From NCBI RefSeq assembly GCF_030812775.1, contig NZ_JAUSTI010000030.1, forward strand, positions 1-33,428: a stretch of 33,428 nt of DNA, written 5' to 3'. The translations under genes were made by a program, and so were the position numbers. This DNA is from Paenibacillus tundrae (GTDB lineage Bacteria; Bacillota; Bacilli; Paenibacillales; Paenibacillaceae). Positions 23,337 through 32,555 of this stretch are shown here, piece by piece; within the stretch, counting starts at the first letter, position 1; each line of letters begins with the position of its first letter. Below the pieces are notes generated by a model. That model did not search any database. It had not been told where the DNA came from and saw only the letters and a program-made list of their open reading frames with translations.

Positions 23337-24347
23337 TTAGCGTTCAACCCTAGGTCCTGTCGACTCCCGTATCACCAATTCAGGCTTCAACACTTTCTGC
23401 TGTGGCTGCTTGTTGTGATCCTTCAACTCTTCAATGAGAATATCCACTGCATGACGACCAAGCTCTTCAATAGGCTGAGCAATCGTTGTGAGCGGCGGGC
23501 TCGTCACTGACGCCAGAATCGTATTATCAAAACCAATGATCGACACATCTTCTGGCACACGTAGACCTAGTTCCTTCGCTGCCTGTAGCGCACCGATCGC
23601 CTGTATGTCATTACAGCAGAATAGACCTGTTGGACGCTCGATATCGCTAAGGAGTTGAAGCACTTCCTGTTTGGCCGCGTGCAAGTCAGCAGAAGAAGCT
23701 CTAATTCGTTCCGGTGCAAGCGTGTGACCTGCTTGCTGCAGCTGCTCGCGGAAACCTCGGATGCGTTCTTGACTACTGCTCACCTTGAACGGCTCAGATA
23801 ATACAGCAAGATGGGTATGTCCTAGTTCCAGTAGGTGTTGCGCTGCCAGCGCACCGCCTAAACGGTCATCAATAGCGACTGTGTGCACAGATAGCGTTGG
23901 CATCTGCCTTGCGATCAGTGCAACAGGAATCGATTGTTGCAGCAGTGGTGCCAATATATCTGCATTATCGATCCCCGTTCCGATCATCATGCCATCGACT
24001 CTTTTTTGCTGTAACAAATTCAGATAGCGCTCTACCCGCTCGTCCTTGTTATCTGTACTGCAGATCACGACGCTATATCCGAGCTTGCGACTCCGATCCT
24101 CCACCGCCCGAGCCAGCTCGGCAAAATACGGATTCGAAATATCGGGAACGAGCAGCCCCAAGGTATACGTCTGTTTGCCAGTAAGTGCGGCAGCAATGGC
24201 ACTTGGTTGATAGTGCAGACGTTCCATAATCTCCATGATCTCGGCGCGGCGCTTTTCACTAATTTTCCCTTTGCCGTTAATGACCTGCGACACCGTTGCT
24301 ATCGATACACCCGCTTCACGTGCTATATCATAAATGGTTGCTTTCAA
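23337..24347 (-). CDS. LacI-family transcriptional regulator, probable iol operon repressor
   Basis: The 336-aa protein starts with the LacI DNA-binding helix-turn-helix (TIYDIAREAGVSIATVSQVI) and hinge, followed by a periplasmic-binding-like sensor domain (residues ~60-330; LGLLVPDISNPYFAELARAVED, then the GLFCCNDIQAIGALQAAKELG and GFDNT motifs). The TTG at 24347 is chosen because GGGG lies eight bases upstream and the protein then starts exactly at the family's usual N-terminus. It is the last gene after iolB, on the same strand. The palindromes upstream of iolD have the central CG and symmetry of LacI-family operators, so it most likely represses the operon. The inducer is probably an inositol catabolite (inference). 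Confidence 0.88.
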   Translation of the reverse strand: MKATIYDIAREAGVSIATVSQVINGKGKISEKRRAEIMEIMERLHYQPSAIAAALTGKQTYTLGLLVPDISNPYFAELARAVEDRSRKLGYSVVICSTDNKDERVERYLNLLQQKRVDGMMIGTGIDNADILAPLLQQSIPVALIARQMPTLSVHTVAIDDRLGGALAAQHLLELGHTHLAVLSEPFKVSSSQERIRGFREQLQQAGHTLAPERIRASSADLHAAKQEVLQLLSDIERPTGLFCCNDIQAIGALQAAKELGLRVPEDVSIIGFDNTILASVTSPPLTTIAQPIEELGRHAVDILIEELKDHNKQPQQKVLKPELVIRESTGPRVER

Positions 24348-24498
24348 TGTTATATCCCCATTTGTACTACATATAAAGTTCATTATACATAGGTAATCGT
24401 TTCTTCTTATTATGCAGGGGGATGTCCGCATAAGCAACCAACTGTAGGTTCTTCCCGTGCATAAGACAAGTCCAGCATGTTAAGGACTCTGAAGGAGT

Positions 24499-25308
24499 CT
24501 ATCTTTTGTTCATCAGCCAATCATGGTCAGGATCGTTATGGAATTTCCATGTCCGCGTTGGTCCAGCCATCACATTCAGATAATACACCTCGTACCCTGG
24601 AGGAGCACCTACCGGATGGTATCCGCACGGGACAAGCACCACTTCGCCATTGTTGACGGCGAGCGTTTCATCCACAGAACGATCATCAGTATAGATCCGT
24701 TGAATAGCGAAGCCTTGCTGGGGCTCTACACGGAAATAATATGTCTCCTCCAGCAATGACTCATCTGGTAGTGCATCCCGATCATGTTTGTGTGGAGGAT
24801 AACTTGACCAGTGTCCATCCGGTGTAAACACTTCTACTACAAGCAAACTGTCGGCTTCCTTCTGCTCTGGCAAAATGTTATGGATCTGCCGCTCCAGATT
24901 ACCGTACCCTCGTGTCTCAACGCCAACATCCTCAGGTGTAATCAGACGTGCTGGGTAACTTCCTTTACCAGGCGCTGCACAAATAGCAATTTCAAGCTTG
25001 GTAAGTGCAGTAACCTGTACTTGATCTGAACTCGGAACATACACAGAATACGGAGGGATTTTCTCAAAAACACTCATTCTACGTCCAATATTCTCCCACG
25101 TGTTCTTCTGTGTACTCACATTCGCAAGTCCGCTAAGAAGAACGATACACAGCTCCTGATCCTCGCTCTCACGCACCCATGTCTGATTCTCCTCCAGTTG
25201 TACCACCTGAAATCCTACGTATTCCCAGCCGGCCGACTCTGGTGTAACGGATAAGAGTGTTCCATCCTCTGCTGGTTTGAATTCGGGCTTCACTATGCGC
25301 TCTGACAT
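24499..25308 (-). CDS. iolB: 5-deoxy-glucuronate isomerase
   Basis: Isomerises 5-deoxy-D-glucuronate to 2-deoxy-5-keto-D-gluconate in myo-inositol catabolism. The 269-aa length and the bicupin pattern fit the KduI/IolB family. The metal-site region is visible in the second half (SYPPHKHDRDALPDESLLEETYYF) together with PCGYHPVGAPPGYEVYYLNVMAG. AGAGGAG lies eleven bases before the ATG. It follows iolG by 65 bp and precedes the LacI gene by 151 bp. Confidence 0.95.
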   Translation of the reverse strand: MSERIVKPEFKPAEDGTLLSVTPESAGWEYVGFQVVQLEENQTWVRESEDQELCIVLLSGLANVSTQKNTWENIGRRMSVFEKIPPYSVYVPSSDQVQVTALTKLEIAICAAPGKGSYPARLITPEDVGVETRGYGNLERQIHNILPEQKEADSLLVVEVFTPDGHWSSYPPHKHDRDALPDESLLEETYYFRVEPQQGFAIQRIYTDDRSVDETLAVNNGEVVLVPCGYHPVGAPPGYEVYYLNVMAGPTRTWKFHNDPDHDWLMNKR

Positions 25309-25373
25309 GTGGTTACCGACTCCTCTCGAATTGCAATTTTAGAACAAAAAGCGATAGCAGTTAACTTGTTTGC

Positions 25374-26429
25374 TTAAGATTGAACAGCCGTCTGCGAATC
25401 CACTGATACACTCGTTACCTCACGAAGCTTGATCGGTCTTCCCTGTTGGAGTGACATCCGAGCCGCATATGCAATCCGCTCTGCCTGAACCGCATCATGA
25501 CCATCCACGATCACAGGTGTATCCTTCAGAATAGCCTCTATAAACAGCGCTGTTTCTTGTACATACGCTTCATTGTAACGTTCAAGGAAAAAGTGGAGTG
25601 GTTTGTCCCGCAGCAAACCCGTGGCTGTGCTAAGCTCTACTGTATTCGGATGATCGTTGGCAGCCGCAGTGCTACCCATTGATCCAAACACTTCCACACG
25701 TTGGTCATATCCGTATACCGCACGGCGGCTATTATCAATAACACCAATGGCTCCATTAGCAAAATTCATCGTCACAATCGCGGTATCCACATCTCCATAT
25801 TCAGCAAATACGGGGTCCACCAGCACATTGCCTTGAGCATACACTTCCTCTACTTCACTGCCTGAGAGATAACGAGCCATATCAAAATCATGAATCATCA
25901 TATCCATGAAAATCCCACCGGATACCCGGATATACTCCGCAGGCGGCGGGCTAGGGTCACGAGAGGTAATCTTGATAATATGAGGTTCTCCGATGGATCC
26001 ATCCTGTACATGTGCGCGCACCTGTCTGAAATTATGATCAAAGCGGCGATTGAATCCGATCTGTAGCTTCACTCCTGCCTGCTGAACAGCCGCTACTGCT
26101 GCCTCTGTCTGATGAAGATCCATACTCACTGGTTTCTCACAAAAAATATGCTTACCTGCTTGCGCCGCTAATTCAATAAGTGGCACATGAGTGTCTGTTG
26201 ATGAACAGATCAATACAGCATCCACATCAGGGTGTTCAATAAGCTCTGTACTGTTCGTTGTTACCACTGAGATACCACGCATTGATGCCCAAGCTTCCAG
26301 CTCTGGCCCTGCAAATAGATCACTTATTCCCACGATCTGCACATGAGGATTGCACAACAAATTGTCGGCATGAATTTTACCAATTCGTCCTGCGCCAATA
26401 ATACCCACTCTCACCTTGTCCTTGCCCAT
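25374..26429 (-). CDS. iolG: Inositol 2-dehydrogenase (Gfo/Idh/MocA family)
   Basis: Oxidises myo-inositol to 2-keto-myo-inositol (scyllo-inosose) with NAD, the entry step of the pathway. The 351-aa protein has an N-terminal Rossmann fold (VGIIGAGRIGKIHADNL, residues ~7-23), the conserved EKP motif with the catalytic-region lysine (IFCEKPVSMD), and the catalytic aspartate and histidine in FMDMMIHDFDMARYLSG. The ATG at 26429 has GGGAGG seven bases upstream; the extension from 26465 has none. Related dehydrogenases act on other inositol isomers, but the operon context supports this call. Confidence 0.92.
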   Translation of the reverse strand: MGKDKVRVGIIGAGRIGKIHADNLLCNPHVQIVGISDLFAGPELEAWASMRGISVVTTNSTELIEHPDVDAVLICSSTDTHVPLIELAAQAGKHIFCEKPVSMDLHQTEAAVAAVQQAGVKLQIGFNRRFDHNFRQVRAHVQDGSIGEPHIIKITSRDPSPPPAEYIRVSGGIFMDMMIHDFDMARYLSGSEVEEVYAQGNVLVDPVFAEYGDVDTAIVTMNFANGAIGVIDNSRRAVYGYDQRVEVFGSMGSTAAANDHPNTVELSTATGLLRDKPLHFFLERYNEAYVQETALFIEAILKDTPVIVDGHDAVQAERIAYAARMSLQQGRPIKLREVTSVSVDSQTAVQS

Positions 26430-26507
26430 CCCGCTACCTCCCTGTATGCATATCCTGTCTCCCATGACTTACTTCGGCTTCATTATGATCAGATGATCAC
26501 CCGTTGC

Positions 26508-27983
26508 TTACCAACGAGCCGTGACCATCTTTTTGCGCGTATAAAACTCGACGCCGTCTGCCCCGTTGGCATGAAGATCCCCATAGAATGATTTCTTCCA
26601 GCCGGAAAATGGGAAGAATGCCATCGGCGCTGGCACGCCTAGGTTAATGCCCAGCATACCCGCATCAATGGTTTCACGGAATTGCCGCATGTGAGCTCCG
26701 CTACGTGTGAACAAGCACGCTCCGTTAGCAAAATCAGAACGGTTTGCCAGCTCCACCGCTTCCTCCAACGTCTCCACTCTCGCTACGGCAAGAACCGGAG
26801 CAAAAATTTCATCTTTCCAGATTTTCATCGTGCTATCTACTTTATCGAATACGGTTGGTCCTACAAAGTAGCCTGCTTCCCCGCTCGCCTTATCCTTACG
26901 TCCGTCCCGAATCAATGCCGCTCCTTCTTGCTCTCCGGCCTCGATATAACCCAGTGTACGTTCTTTATGTCCCGCGCGAATGACTGGGCCTAAGAACACT
27001 CCCTCATCCAGACCATTACCAATGGTAATTCGATCTGCTGCTTCCACCAGCTTCTCTACAAGTGTGTCTGCAACATCGCCTACAGCCACAACCACTGAAC
27101 ACGCCATACAGCGCTCTCCCGCCGAGCCAAACGCCGCGCTAGTAATCTCTTTCACCGTGAGGTCAAGGTCAGCATCTGGCATAACGATAGAGTGGTTTTT
27201 AGCACCAGCTAGTGCCTGTACCCGTTTACCATGAGCGGAAGCAGTTTTATAGATGTATTCAGCCACAGGCTGTGATCCGACAAAAGAGATCGCTTGAATC
27301 TGCTTATGCTCAAGCAATCCGTTCACGACATCATGTGCACCGTGAACGATATTAAGCACACCATCCGGTAGTCCAGCTTCCTTGAATAGCTCTGCCAAGC
27401 GCCCTGCCAGCAGAGGTGTACGCTCCGATGGCTTCAGGACAAATGTATTTCCGCAGGCGATAGCTAGCGGGAACATCCAGCACGGTACCATCATCGGGAA
27501 GTTGAATGGAGTAATCCCGCCAATTACGCCTACAGGGTACCGGTACATACCTGACTCCAGTCCGGTGGCGATGTCAGGTAATTGTTTACCCATCATGAGA
27601 TTCGGGGCACCTGCTGCGAATTCAACGCATTCAATACCACGCAGAACTTCGCCGTAGGCCTCTGCGTAACTTTTACCATTTTCCAGTGTGACCAGTCTTG
27701 CAAGCTCTTCCCAATGTTCTACGAGCAACTGCTGATAACGGAACAAAATCCGTGCACGGCGCGGCACCGGGGTAACACTCCAGGATCGGAATGCCTCACG
27801 TGCTGTTTCAACAGCCTGATCTACATCTGCTCGCTCAGAAAGTGGCACATATGCGATGATCTCTTCCGTAGCTGGATTCACAACAGGCTCCGTACGGGTA
27901 GATGTTGGAGTCACCCAAGTCCCCCCGATCCAGTTTTGTACCATTGTCACATTTGTCGATGTCTCCGATGTTCCTTTTGTCAT
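26508..27983 (-). CDS. iolA: Malonate-semialdehyde / methylmalonate-semialdehyde dehydrogenase (CoA-acylating)
   Basis: Converts malonate semialdehyde to acetyl-CoA and CO2 (methylmalonate semialdehyde to propionyl-CoA), the last step of inositol breakdown. The 491-aa aldehyde dehydrogenase has the NAD-binding region (GGITPFNFPMMVPCWMFPLA, residues ~155-174) and the catalytic cysteine at ~292 in GERCMA, the MmsA/IolA signature. AAGGGGG lies eight bases before the ATG. It sits mid-operon between iolC and iolG, whereas iolA leads the Bacillus subtilis operon. Confidence 0.94.
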   Translation of the reverse strand: MTKGTSETSTNVTMVQNWIGGTWVTPTSTRTEPVVNPATEEIIAYVPLSERADVDQAVETAREAFRSWSVTPVPRRARILFRYQQLLVEHWEELARLVTLENGKSYAEAYGEVLRGIECVEFAAGAPNLMMGKQLPDIATGLESGMYRYPVGVIGGITPFNFPMMVPCWMFPLAIACGNTFVLKPSERTPLLAGRLAELFKEAGLPDGVLNIVHGAHDVVNGLLEHKQIQAISFVGSQPVAEYIYKTASAHGKRVQALAGAKNHSIVMPDADLDLTVKEITSAAFGSAGERCMACSVVVAVGDVADTLVEKLVEAADRITIGNGLDEGVFLGPVIRAGHKERTLGYIEAGEQEGAALIRDGRKDKASGEAGYFVGPTVFDKVDSTMKIWKDEIFAPVLAVARVETLEEAVELANRSDFANGACLFTRSGAHMRQFRETIDAGMLGINLGVPAPMAFFPFSGWKKSFYGDLHANGADGVEFYTRKKMVTARW

Positions 27984-28177
27984 AACCTAGTCCCCCTTCG
28001 TATAGACGTGCCCTATGAACTTACCTATGCCTGAAATGGCAGTAGTGAAGTTAATCCGTTAAATTATATAGGTTCAACTAAAGAAGGTTCAGTTGCACTT
28101 ATATAGTTAACTAATAAATTAGTATATGATCCTCGGTAAACGTATCTGCATTTCAGAGTAATGATGCGATCCAACGA

Positions 28178-29191
28178 TCACACTGTGATTTCGCCTCGAT
28201 TACAACGTGCGATATATTCATTCACCTGTTCCACCGTAGGCATTGCATCCGAACAACTGTGACTGGAGATGACAATGCTGGCTGCTGCTGCACCATACCC
28301 CATACTGCGTTCAATCGTCCATCCTTGCATCAGACCATATAGGAATCCGGCTGCGTAAGAATCTCCGGCTCCAAATGTTTTGACAACACGCGCTGGATAA
28401 CTATCCGCACGGTGAGACAGCCCTTCTCTTGTGTACGCAATGGAACCTTCCTTGCCGTGTTTGATCACTACGATTTTGGCATCAAAGTCGAACCATTTCT
28501 GAGCGGTTACCTGATCGTTATGCTCTGGGTTATGATCAAATGTTTCCATCATATCGAACTCTTCGCGAGTACCTAAAATGATGTCACACTTCTCCGCTGC
28601 CAAATTGTAATATACCGCTGTTTCTTCTGCTGAAGACCATGTATATGGACGGTAATCTAGATCAAACACAATGACTGTTCCATGTCTCTTCGCATAAGTT
28701 AGTGCCTGTAATACCGCTTCACGAGAAGGACTCTGAGCTAGCGCAGTACCAGAAATCAAGAGCACGCTGGAATCTGCAATGAGTTGCTCTTGCACCTCAC
28801 GCGGCTGCAACTTCAGATCAGCTACGTTATCCCGGTACATCAGAATGCTGCAATCGGTCGGGCTTTTGATCTCTGTAAATGCAAGTCCTGTAACTGCCCC
28901 CGTATCGTCCGATACAACATTGGAGGTGTCGATGGTGTTCTGCTCCAGATAACTTTGGATGAAGCGTCCCATCTGATCGTTTGCGATCTTGCCAATAAAT
29001 GCTGTCTTCATGCCAAGCCTTGACATGCCAATCGTAATATTGGCGGGAGAGCCACCTACATATTTCGTAAACGTCATCGTTTCTTCCATAGGGCGGTTGA
29101 TCTCGTTGGCATTAAGGTCGATGCATAATCGGCCAATCGCAGTGAAGTCTAGCTTTCTGGATACCGGAAAGGATACGTAGGTCATTACCAT
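28178..29191 (-). CDS. iolC: 5-dehydro-2-deoxygluconokinase
   Basis: PfkB-family kinase that phosphorylates 2-deoxy-5-keto-D-gluconate to DKGP using ATP. The 337-aa protein begins with the family's IGRLCIDLNANE region, has the GGSPANITIGMSRLG motif near residues 46-60, and ends with the GAGDSYAAGF motif at 274-283, whose aspartate is the catalytic base. Two ATG codons at 29191 and 29185 share one GGGG ribosome binding site; I use the first. Gaps of 260 bp to iolE and 194 bp to iolA are large for this operon. Confidence 0.94.
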   Translation of the reverse strand: MVMTYVSFPVSRKLDFTAIGRLCIDLNANEINRPMEETMTFTKYVGGSPANITIGMSRLGMKTAFIGKIANDQMGRFIQSYLEQNTIDTSNVVSDDTGAVTGLAFTEIKSPTDCSILMYRDNVADLKLQPREVQEQLIADSSVLLISGTALAQSPSREAVLQALTYAKRHGTVIVFDLDYRPYTWSSAEETAVYYNLAAEKCDIILGTREEFDMMETFDHNPEHNDQVTAQKWFDFDAKIVVIKHGKEGSIAYTREGLSHRADSYPARVVKTFGAGDSYAAGFLYGLMQGWTIERSMGYGAAAASIVISSHSCSDAMPTVEQVNEYIARCNRGEITV

Positions 29192-29358
29192 TGAACCCCT
29201 TTCTAAGGGAAATATTTAATGAATCAGATTGAGTCTTGGTCGCTTTGTTAGCTCAGTACTAATCGTCTATCTTACTAACAGTCATTGATGAATCCTCTGA
29301 ATAAGTTTTTATGGCTCTCTATGAGTTACTAAAAATCCATTATATTCCTCTGTAAAGC

Positions 29359-29366
29359 TAGCGCTA
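29359..29366. promoter_or_regulatory. Weak operator-like core in the iolE-iolC gap
   Basis: TAGCGCTA shares the AGCGCT centre of the iolD operators (TTAAGCGCTTAA) but differs in the flanks. It lies in a 260-bp gap inside the operon, so an internal regulated promoter is possible. Evidence is slight. Confidence 0.2.
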
Positions 29367-29451
29367 TTGACTCTGGTGGAAGTCTAAATACCTCTGCTGA
29401 CTTGATATCGTTCGGTAGTATCTTTATCTATTTTTTGAACCAGTTCGTAGA

Positions 29452-30348
29452 CTACCCAATTAGGGATTCCATGTATTGCAGAGAGCGTTTCGCATACTCA
29501 TAAGGATTATGAATTGCTGGATCTTGTTCCCCTTCGAGCATCGCCCAGCCGTCATATCCTCGCGTGATCAATTCCTGAAGAATTGGTGCAAAGTCAATAC
29601 ATCCGTCACCCGGTACAGTAAACACTCCTCTACGAATACAACCGACAAAATCAGATTGTGCCTCCCTTGCCTCATCAAGCACATGTGGACGAATATCCTT
29701 CAGGTGAATATAGGCTATACGGTCATAATGTTTACGAAGCACTGTAAGTGGATCTGCACCACCGTAATAGGCATGACCCGTATCGTACAGGAGGTACACC
29801 AGTGAAGGATCGGTGAGCTCCATAAGACGGTCAATTTCATCTGGCTGCTCTACCACAGTGCCGCCATGGTGGTGATATGTGAGCTTGAGCCCATACTCTT
29901 GAGCGATAGCTCCAGCTGCATTCAAGCCATCAGCAAATGTATGCCATTCCGATTCGCTAAGTCTTAATACTTCTTTTTCATGCGGTGTGCGCCGTGGGTC
30001 AAAATGCAGCGAACCCCCTACCTCAGCCGTACTAATCACCTTACTACCCATCGACTGTAAAAATTCCGCGTGTCTACGGTAACTGTCCAGCTCGGATAAA
30101 CGATAGGCTGGGTCTGATAGCAACACAGATTTCCATTGGGAAACAAGACGGATGTTCCGCTTATTCAATTCCTCGCGTAGCGTTGCAGAATCGGTTGGAT
30201 ATTTGCGTCCCATCTCCGTACCTGTTAACCCGAGACGCTGAATGTCATCTAAAATCTGCTCACAGGTTGTGGCATCGCCATGTTCCTTCACGTCCTCTCC
30301 AACCCAATTAATCGGATGAACCCCGAGCTGAAAGGGCAACTTGTTCAT
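29452..30348 (-). CDS. iolE: Myo-inosose-2 dehydratase
   Basis: Dehydrates 2-keto-myo-inositol to 3D-(3,5/4)-trihydroxycyclohexane-1,2-dione, step two of the pathway. The 298-aa protein is a xylose-isomerase-like TIM barrel with the IolE opening LGVHPINWVGEDVKEHG, the metal-site stretch LTYHHHGGTVVE, the YDTGHAYYGG motif and YIHLKDIRP. AAAGGAGA lies ten bases before the ATG. It follows iolD by 57 bp. Confidence 0.95.
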   Translation of the reverse strand: MNKLPFQLGVHPINWVGEDVKEHGDATTCEQILDDIQRLGLTGTEMGRKYPTDSATLREELNKRNIRLVSQWKSVLLSDPAYRLSELDSYRRHAEFLQSMGSKVISTAEVGGSLHFDPRRTPHEKEVLRLSESEWHTFADGLNAAGAIAQEYGLKLTYHHHGGTVVEQPDEIDRLMELTDPSLVYLLYDTGHAYYGGADPLTVLRKHYDRIAYIHLKDIRPHVLDEAREAQSDFVGCIRRGVFTVPGDGCIDFAPILQELITRGYDGWAMLEGEQDPAIHNPYEYAKRSLQYMESLIG

Positions 30349-30405
30349 TTCTTTACATCTCCTTTGTCGTTCAGCCTATAGCTTCGTATCGTGAACAGTG
30401 CTGAA

Positions 30406-32271
30406 TTAAATGGGTCTTGCTTTGGATCGATTCGTTAACATTGCCTGATGAGCATGAATTACCTTTTCTTCTGTAGAAACCTCCGGTACACCCACATTCC
30501 ACCATGACTCGTACCCACCTGCGTTCGTTCCCGGCACGACTGAGATCTCGATGAGTGTAGTCACGTTCTCGTTTCTAGCATCCTTGAGTGCCTGCTCCAA
30601 CTGCTCCGCAGTTTCAGCCTTGTAAGCTTTCGCTCCCATACTCTTGGCATGAGCAACAAAATCCATTTGCATATAATCGCCAGAGAGTCTTCCGCTCTCC
30701 GAATCCCGGTACCTGAACTCGTTACCGAACCCGTCGCTTCCATGCTCACGCTGTAGGTTATGGATACACTGGAATCCGTTGTTGTTAAATAATAAAACAG
30801 TGAACTTCTTCTGTTCCTGTAAGCTGGTCACCAGTTCAGAATGCAGCATCAGATAACTTCCGTCGCCAACCATGGCGTATACCTCACGATCAGGCTCAGC
30901 AAGCGCAGCTCCGAATGCACCGCTTACCTCATAACCCATACACGAGAATCCATACTCCATGTGATATGTCTTCGGCTCTGCTGCTCGCCACAGACGATGT
31001 AAGTCTCCTGGTAGACTACCTGCTGCACACACGATAACGGAAGATGGATCAATCGTTTCATTAATAACGCCAACGGCAGTAGTCTGTGCCAAACCATCTG
31101 CATGTTCTAAACTGTACAGCCGATCTACCTCTGTAATCCATTCATCTCGCAAGTCAGCAACTTCAGTTGCATCATATCCTGTTTGGTACTGCTGCTCCTG
31201 CAATGCTTTTTGCAGTGCCTGTAGACCTTCCTGTGCATCTGCTAGAATGGCTTCTCCACCTAATTTGGCGGCATCCATGCTATTAAGATTAATGTTGATG
31301 AAAGTAGCTTCCGGATGCTGAAAAGCAGAGCGAGACGCCGTCGTAAAATCGGAGAACCGAGTTCCCACACCGATTACAACGTCCGCTTCCCTTGCAAGCC
31401 TATTGGCTGCTAGGGAGCCAGTAACCCCAATGGCACCCACATTTAGCGGGTGGTTCCACGGTATAGCACTTTTACCGGCTTGCGTCTCGGCAACAGGAAT
31501 ACCAAATCTCTCAGCGAATTCCGCTAATTGTGCGGATGCCTCAGAGTACAATACACCGCCACCGGCAATGAGCAGTGGTTTCTTACTGCGGGCAATCTGT
31601 TCCGTTGCCCGTTCCAGTGCAGCTTGAACTGGTGGACGGCGATCCAAGTAGTGTACTTTACGAGCAAAGAACGATTCTGGATAATCGTATGCTTCTGCCT
31701 GAACATCCTGCGGCAGTGCCAATGTTACCGCGCCTGTCTCTGCTGGGTCAGTTAATACTCGCATGGCTTGTGTTGCTGCAATCATTAATTGTTCTGGTCG
31801 AACGATTCGATCCCAATACTTGCTGACAGCTTTGAAGGGATCGGTTGCTGAGATCGTATAGTCACTACTTACTTCCAGTTGCTGCAGCACTGGATCAGGC
31901 TCTCGCGTTGCAAAATTATCACCGGGAAGCAGTAGAACAGGAATCCGATTGACTGTTGCTGTTGCCGCCGCTGTGATCATGTTCAGCGCACCTGGTCCAA
32001 TGGAGGTTGTACAGGCATAGATTTGTTTACGATTCTTCTGCTTGGCATAAGCGGTGGCGGTATGCACCATGCCTTGTTCATTTTTTCCTTGCATATATCG
32101 CAGCGTACCCGGGCTACGCTCCAGTGCTTCTCCAATACCAGTCACATTCCCGTGCCCAAAAATACCGATGACACCTTTTACAAACTTAGTTTCTACACCA
32201 TCTACCAAAATGTACTGCTGATCTAAATATCGAAGTAATGCCTGTGCCATCGTCAGTCGAATTGTTCCCAT
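30406..32271 (-). CDS. iolD: 3D-(3,5/4)-trihydroxycyclohexane-1,2-dione acylhydrolase
   Basis: Thiamine-diphosphate enzyme that opens the inositol ring, giving 5-deoxy-glucuronate. The 621-aa protein has the three domains of the acetolactate-synthase-like family. The N-terminal domain includes the catalytic-glutamate region; the middle domain starts with KKPLLIAGGGVLYSEA; the C-terminal ThDP motif is GDGSYLMLHSELVTSLQEQK followed by LLFNNNGFQCIHNLQ. It is the first gene of the operon, preceded by a probable sigma-A promoter and three LacI-type operators. The ribosome binding site GGGAG lies eleven bases before the ATG. Confidence 0.95.
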   Translation of the reverse strand: MGTIRLTMAQALLRYLDQQYILVDGVETKFVKGVIGIFGHGNVTGIGEALERSPGTLRYMQGKNEQGMVHTATAYAKQKNRKQIYACTTSIGPGALNMITAAATATVNRIPVLLLPGDNFATREPDPVLQQLEVSSDYTISATDPFKAVSKYWDRIVRPEQLMIAATQAMRVLTDPAETGAVTLALPQDVQAEAYDYPESFFARKVHYLDRRPPVQAALERATEQIARSKKPLLIAGGGVLYSEASAQLAEFAERFGIPVAETQAGKSAIPWNHPLNVGAIGVTGSLAANRLAREADVVIGVGTRFSDFTTASRSAFQHPEATFININLNSMDAAKLGGEAILADAQEGLQALQKALQEQQYQTGYDATEVADLRDEWITEVDRLYSLEHADGLAQTTAVGVINETIDPSSVIVCAAGSLPGDLHRLWRAAEPKTYHMEYGFSCMGYEVSGAFGAALAEPDREVYAMVGDGSYLMLHSELVTSLQEQKKFTVLLFNNNGFQCIHNLQREHGSDGFGNEFRYRDSESGRLSGDYMQMDFVAHAKSMGAKAYKAETAEQLEQALKDARNENVTTLIEISVVPGTNAGGYESWWNVGVPEVSTEEKVIHAHQAMLTNRSKARPI

Positions 32272-32300
32272 TCGTTAATTGTCTCCCTTCCCTTTACAGG

Positions 32301-32358
32301 TTAAGCGCTTAATCTACGTTAAGTTTAAGCGCCTTACCTCTAAAGGTTAAGCGCTTAA
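32301..32358. promoter_or_regulatory. Triple LacI-type operator upstream of iolD
   Basis: Two perfect 12-bp palindromes TTAAGCGCTTAA, at 32301-32312 and 32347-32358, each preceded by GG. A degenerate copy TTAAGCGCCTTA lies between them at 32325-32336. Centre-to-centre spacing is 24 and 22 bp, close to two helical turns, so all three lie on nearly the same DNA face. The iolD-distal copy sits where transcription should begin. The LacI protein encoded at the operon's end is the obvious candidate to bind (inference). Confidence 0.82.
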
Positions 32359-32363
32359 TTCAC

Positions 32364-32392
32364 ATGGTAATACAGCTTGCTGATTTAGGCAA
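32364..32392 (-). promoter_or_regulatory. Probable sigma-A promoter of the iol operon
   Basis: On the minus strand, -35 TTGCCT at 32392-32387, a 17-base spacer, and -10 TACCAT at 32369-32364. Transcription would start near 32357, inside the first operator, leaving a leader of about 85 bases with the other two operators in it. Confidence 0.55.
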
Positions 32393-32400
32393 GACATTTT

Positions 32401-32414
32401 TGTAAGCGTTTTAT
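32401..32414. promoter_or_regulatory. Candidate cre upstream of the iol promoter
   Basis: TGTAAGCGTTTTAT matches the CcpA-site consensus TGWAARCGYTWNCW except near its right end. It lies just upstream of the -35. Glucose repression through cre sites is known for the Bacillus subtilis iol operon, but this position could also be neutral. Confidence 0.4.
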
Positions 32415-32501
32415 ATTTATAATATTAAAAATTCGGTAAGGATGTGCGTTGAATATTGCTCCTATTGGACTTGGATAATGTTATTACATTCGTTGAAGCA
32501 T

Positions 32502-32548
32502 AAAAAAAGCAAAAGAGATATGGCATACACCATATCTCTTTTGCTTTT
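32502..32548 (-). terminator. Terminator of the tRNA operon
   Basis: 19-bp perfect stem at 32505-32523 and 32530-32548 with a six-base loop, followed on the minus strand by seven T. It lies directly after the last tRNA gene. Confidence 0.95.
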
Positions 32549-32555
32549 CTATTGA

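Noticed and set aside
28110..28123. ACTAAT-AA-ATTAGT palindrome in the iolC-iolA gap as an operator
   Set aside because: Short and AT-rich in an AT-rich gap, unlike the iolD operators, and may occur by chance.
32272..32460. Riboswitch or T-box upstream of iolD
   Set aside because: The leader is dominated by operator palindromes; no T-box, antiterminator or known aptamer pattern was seen.
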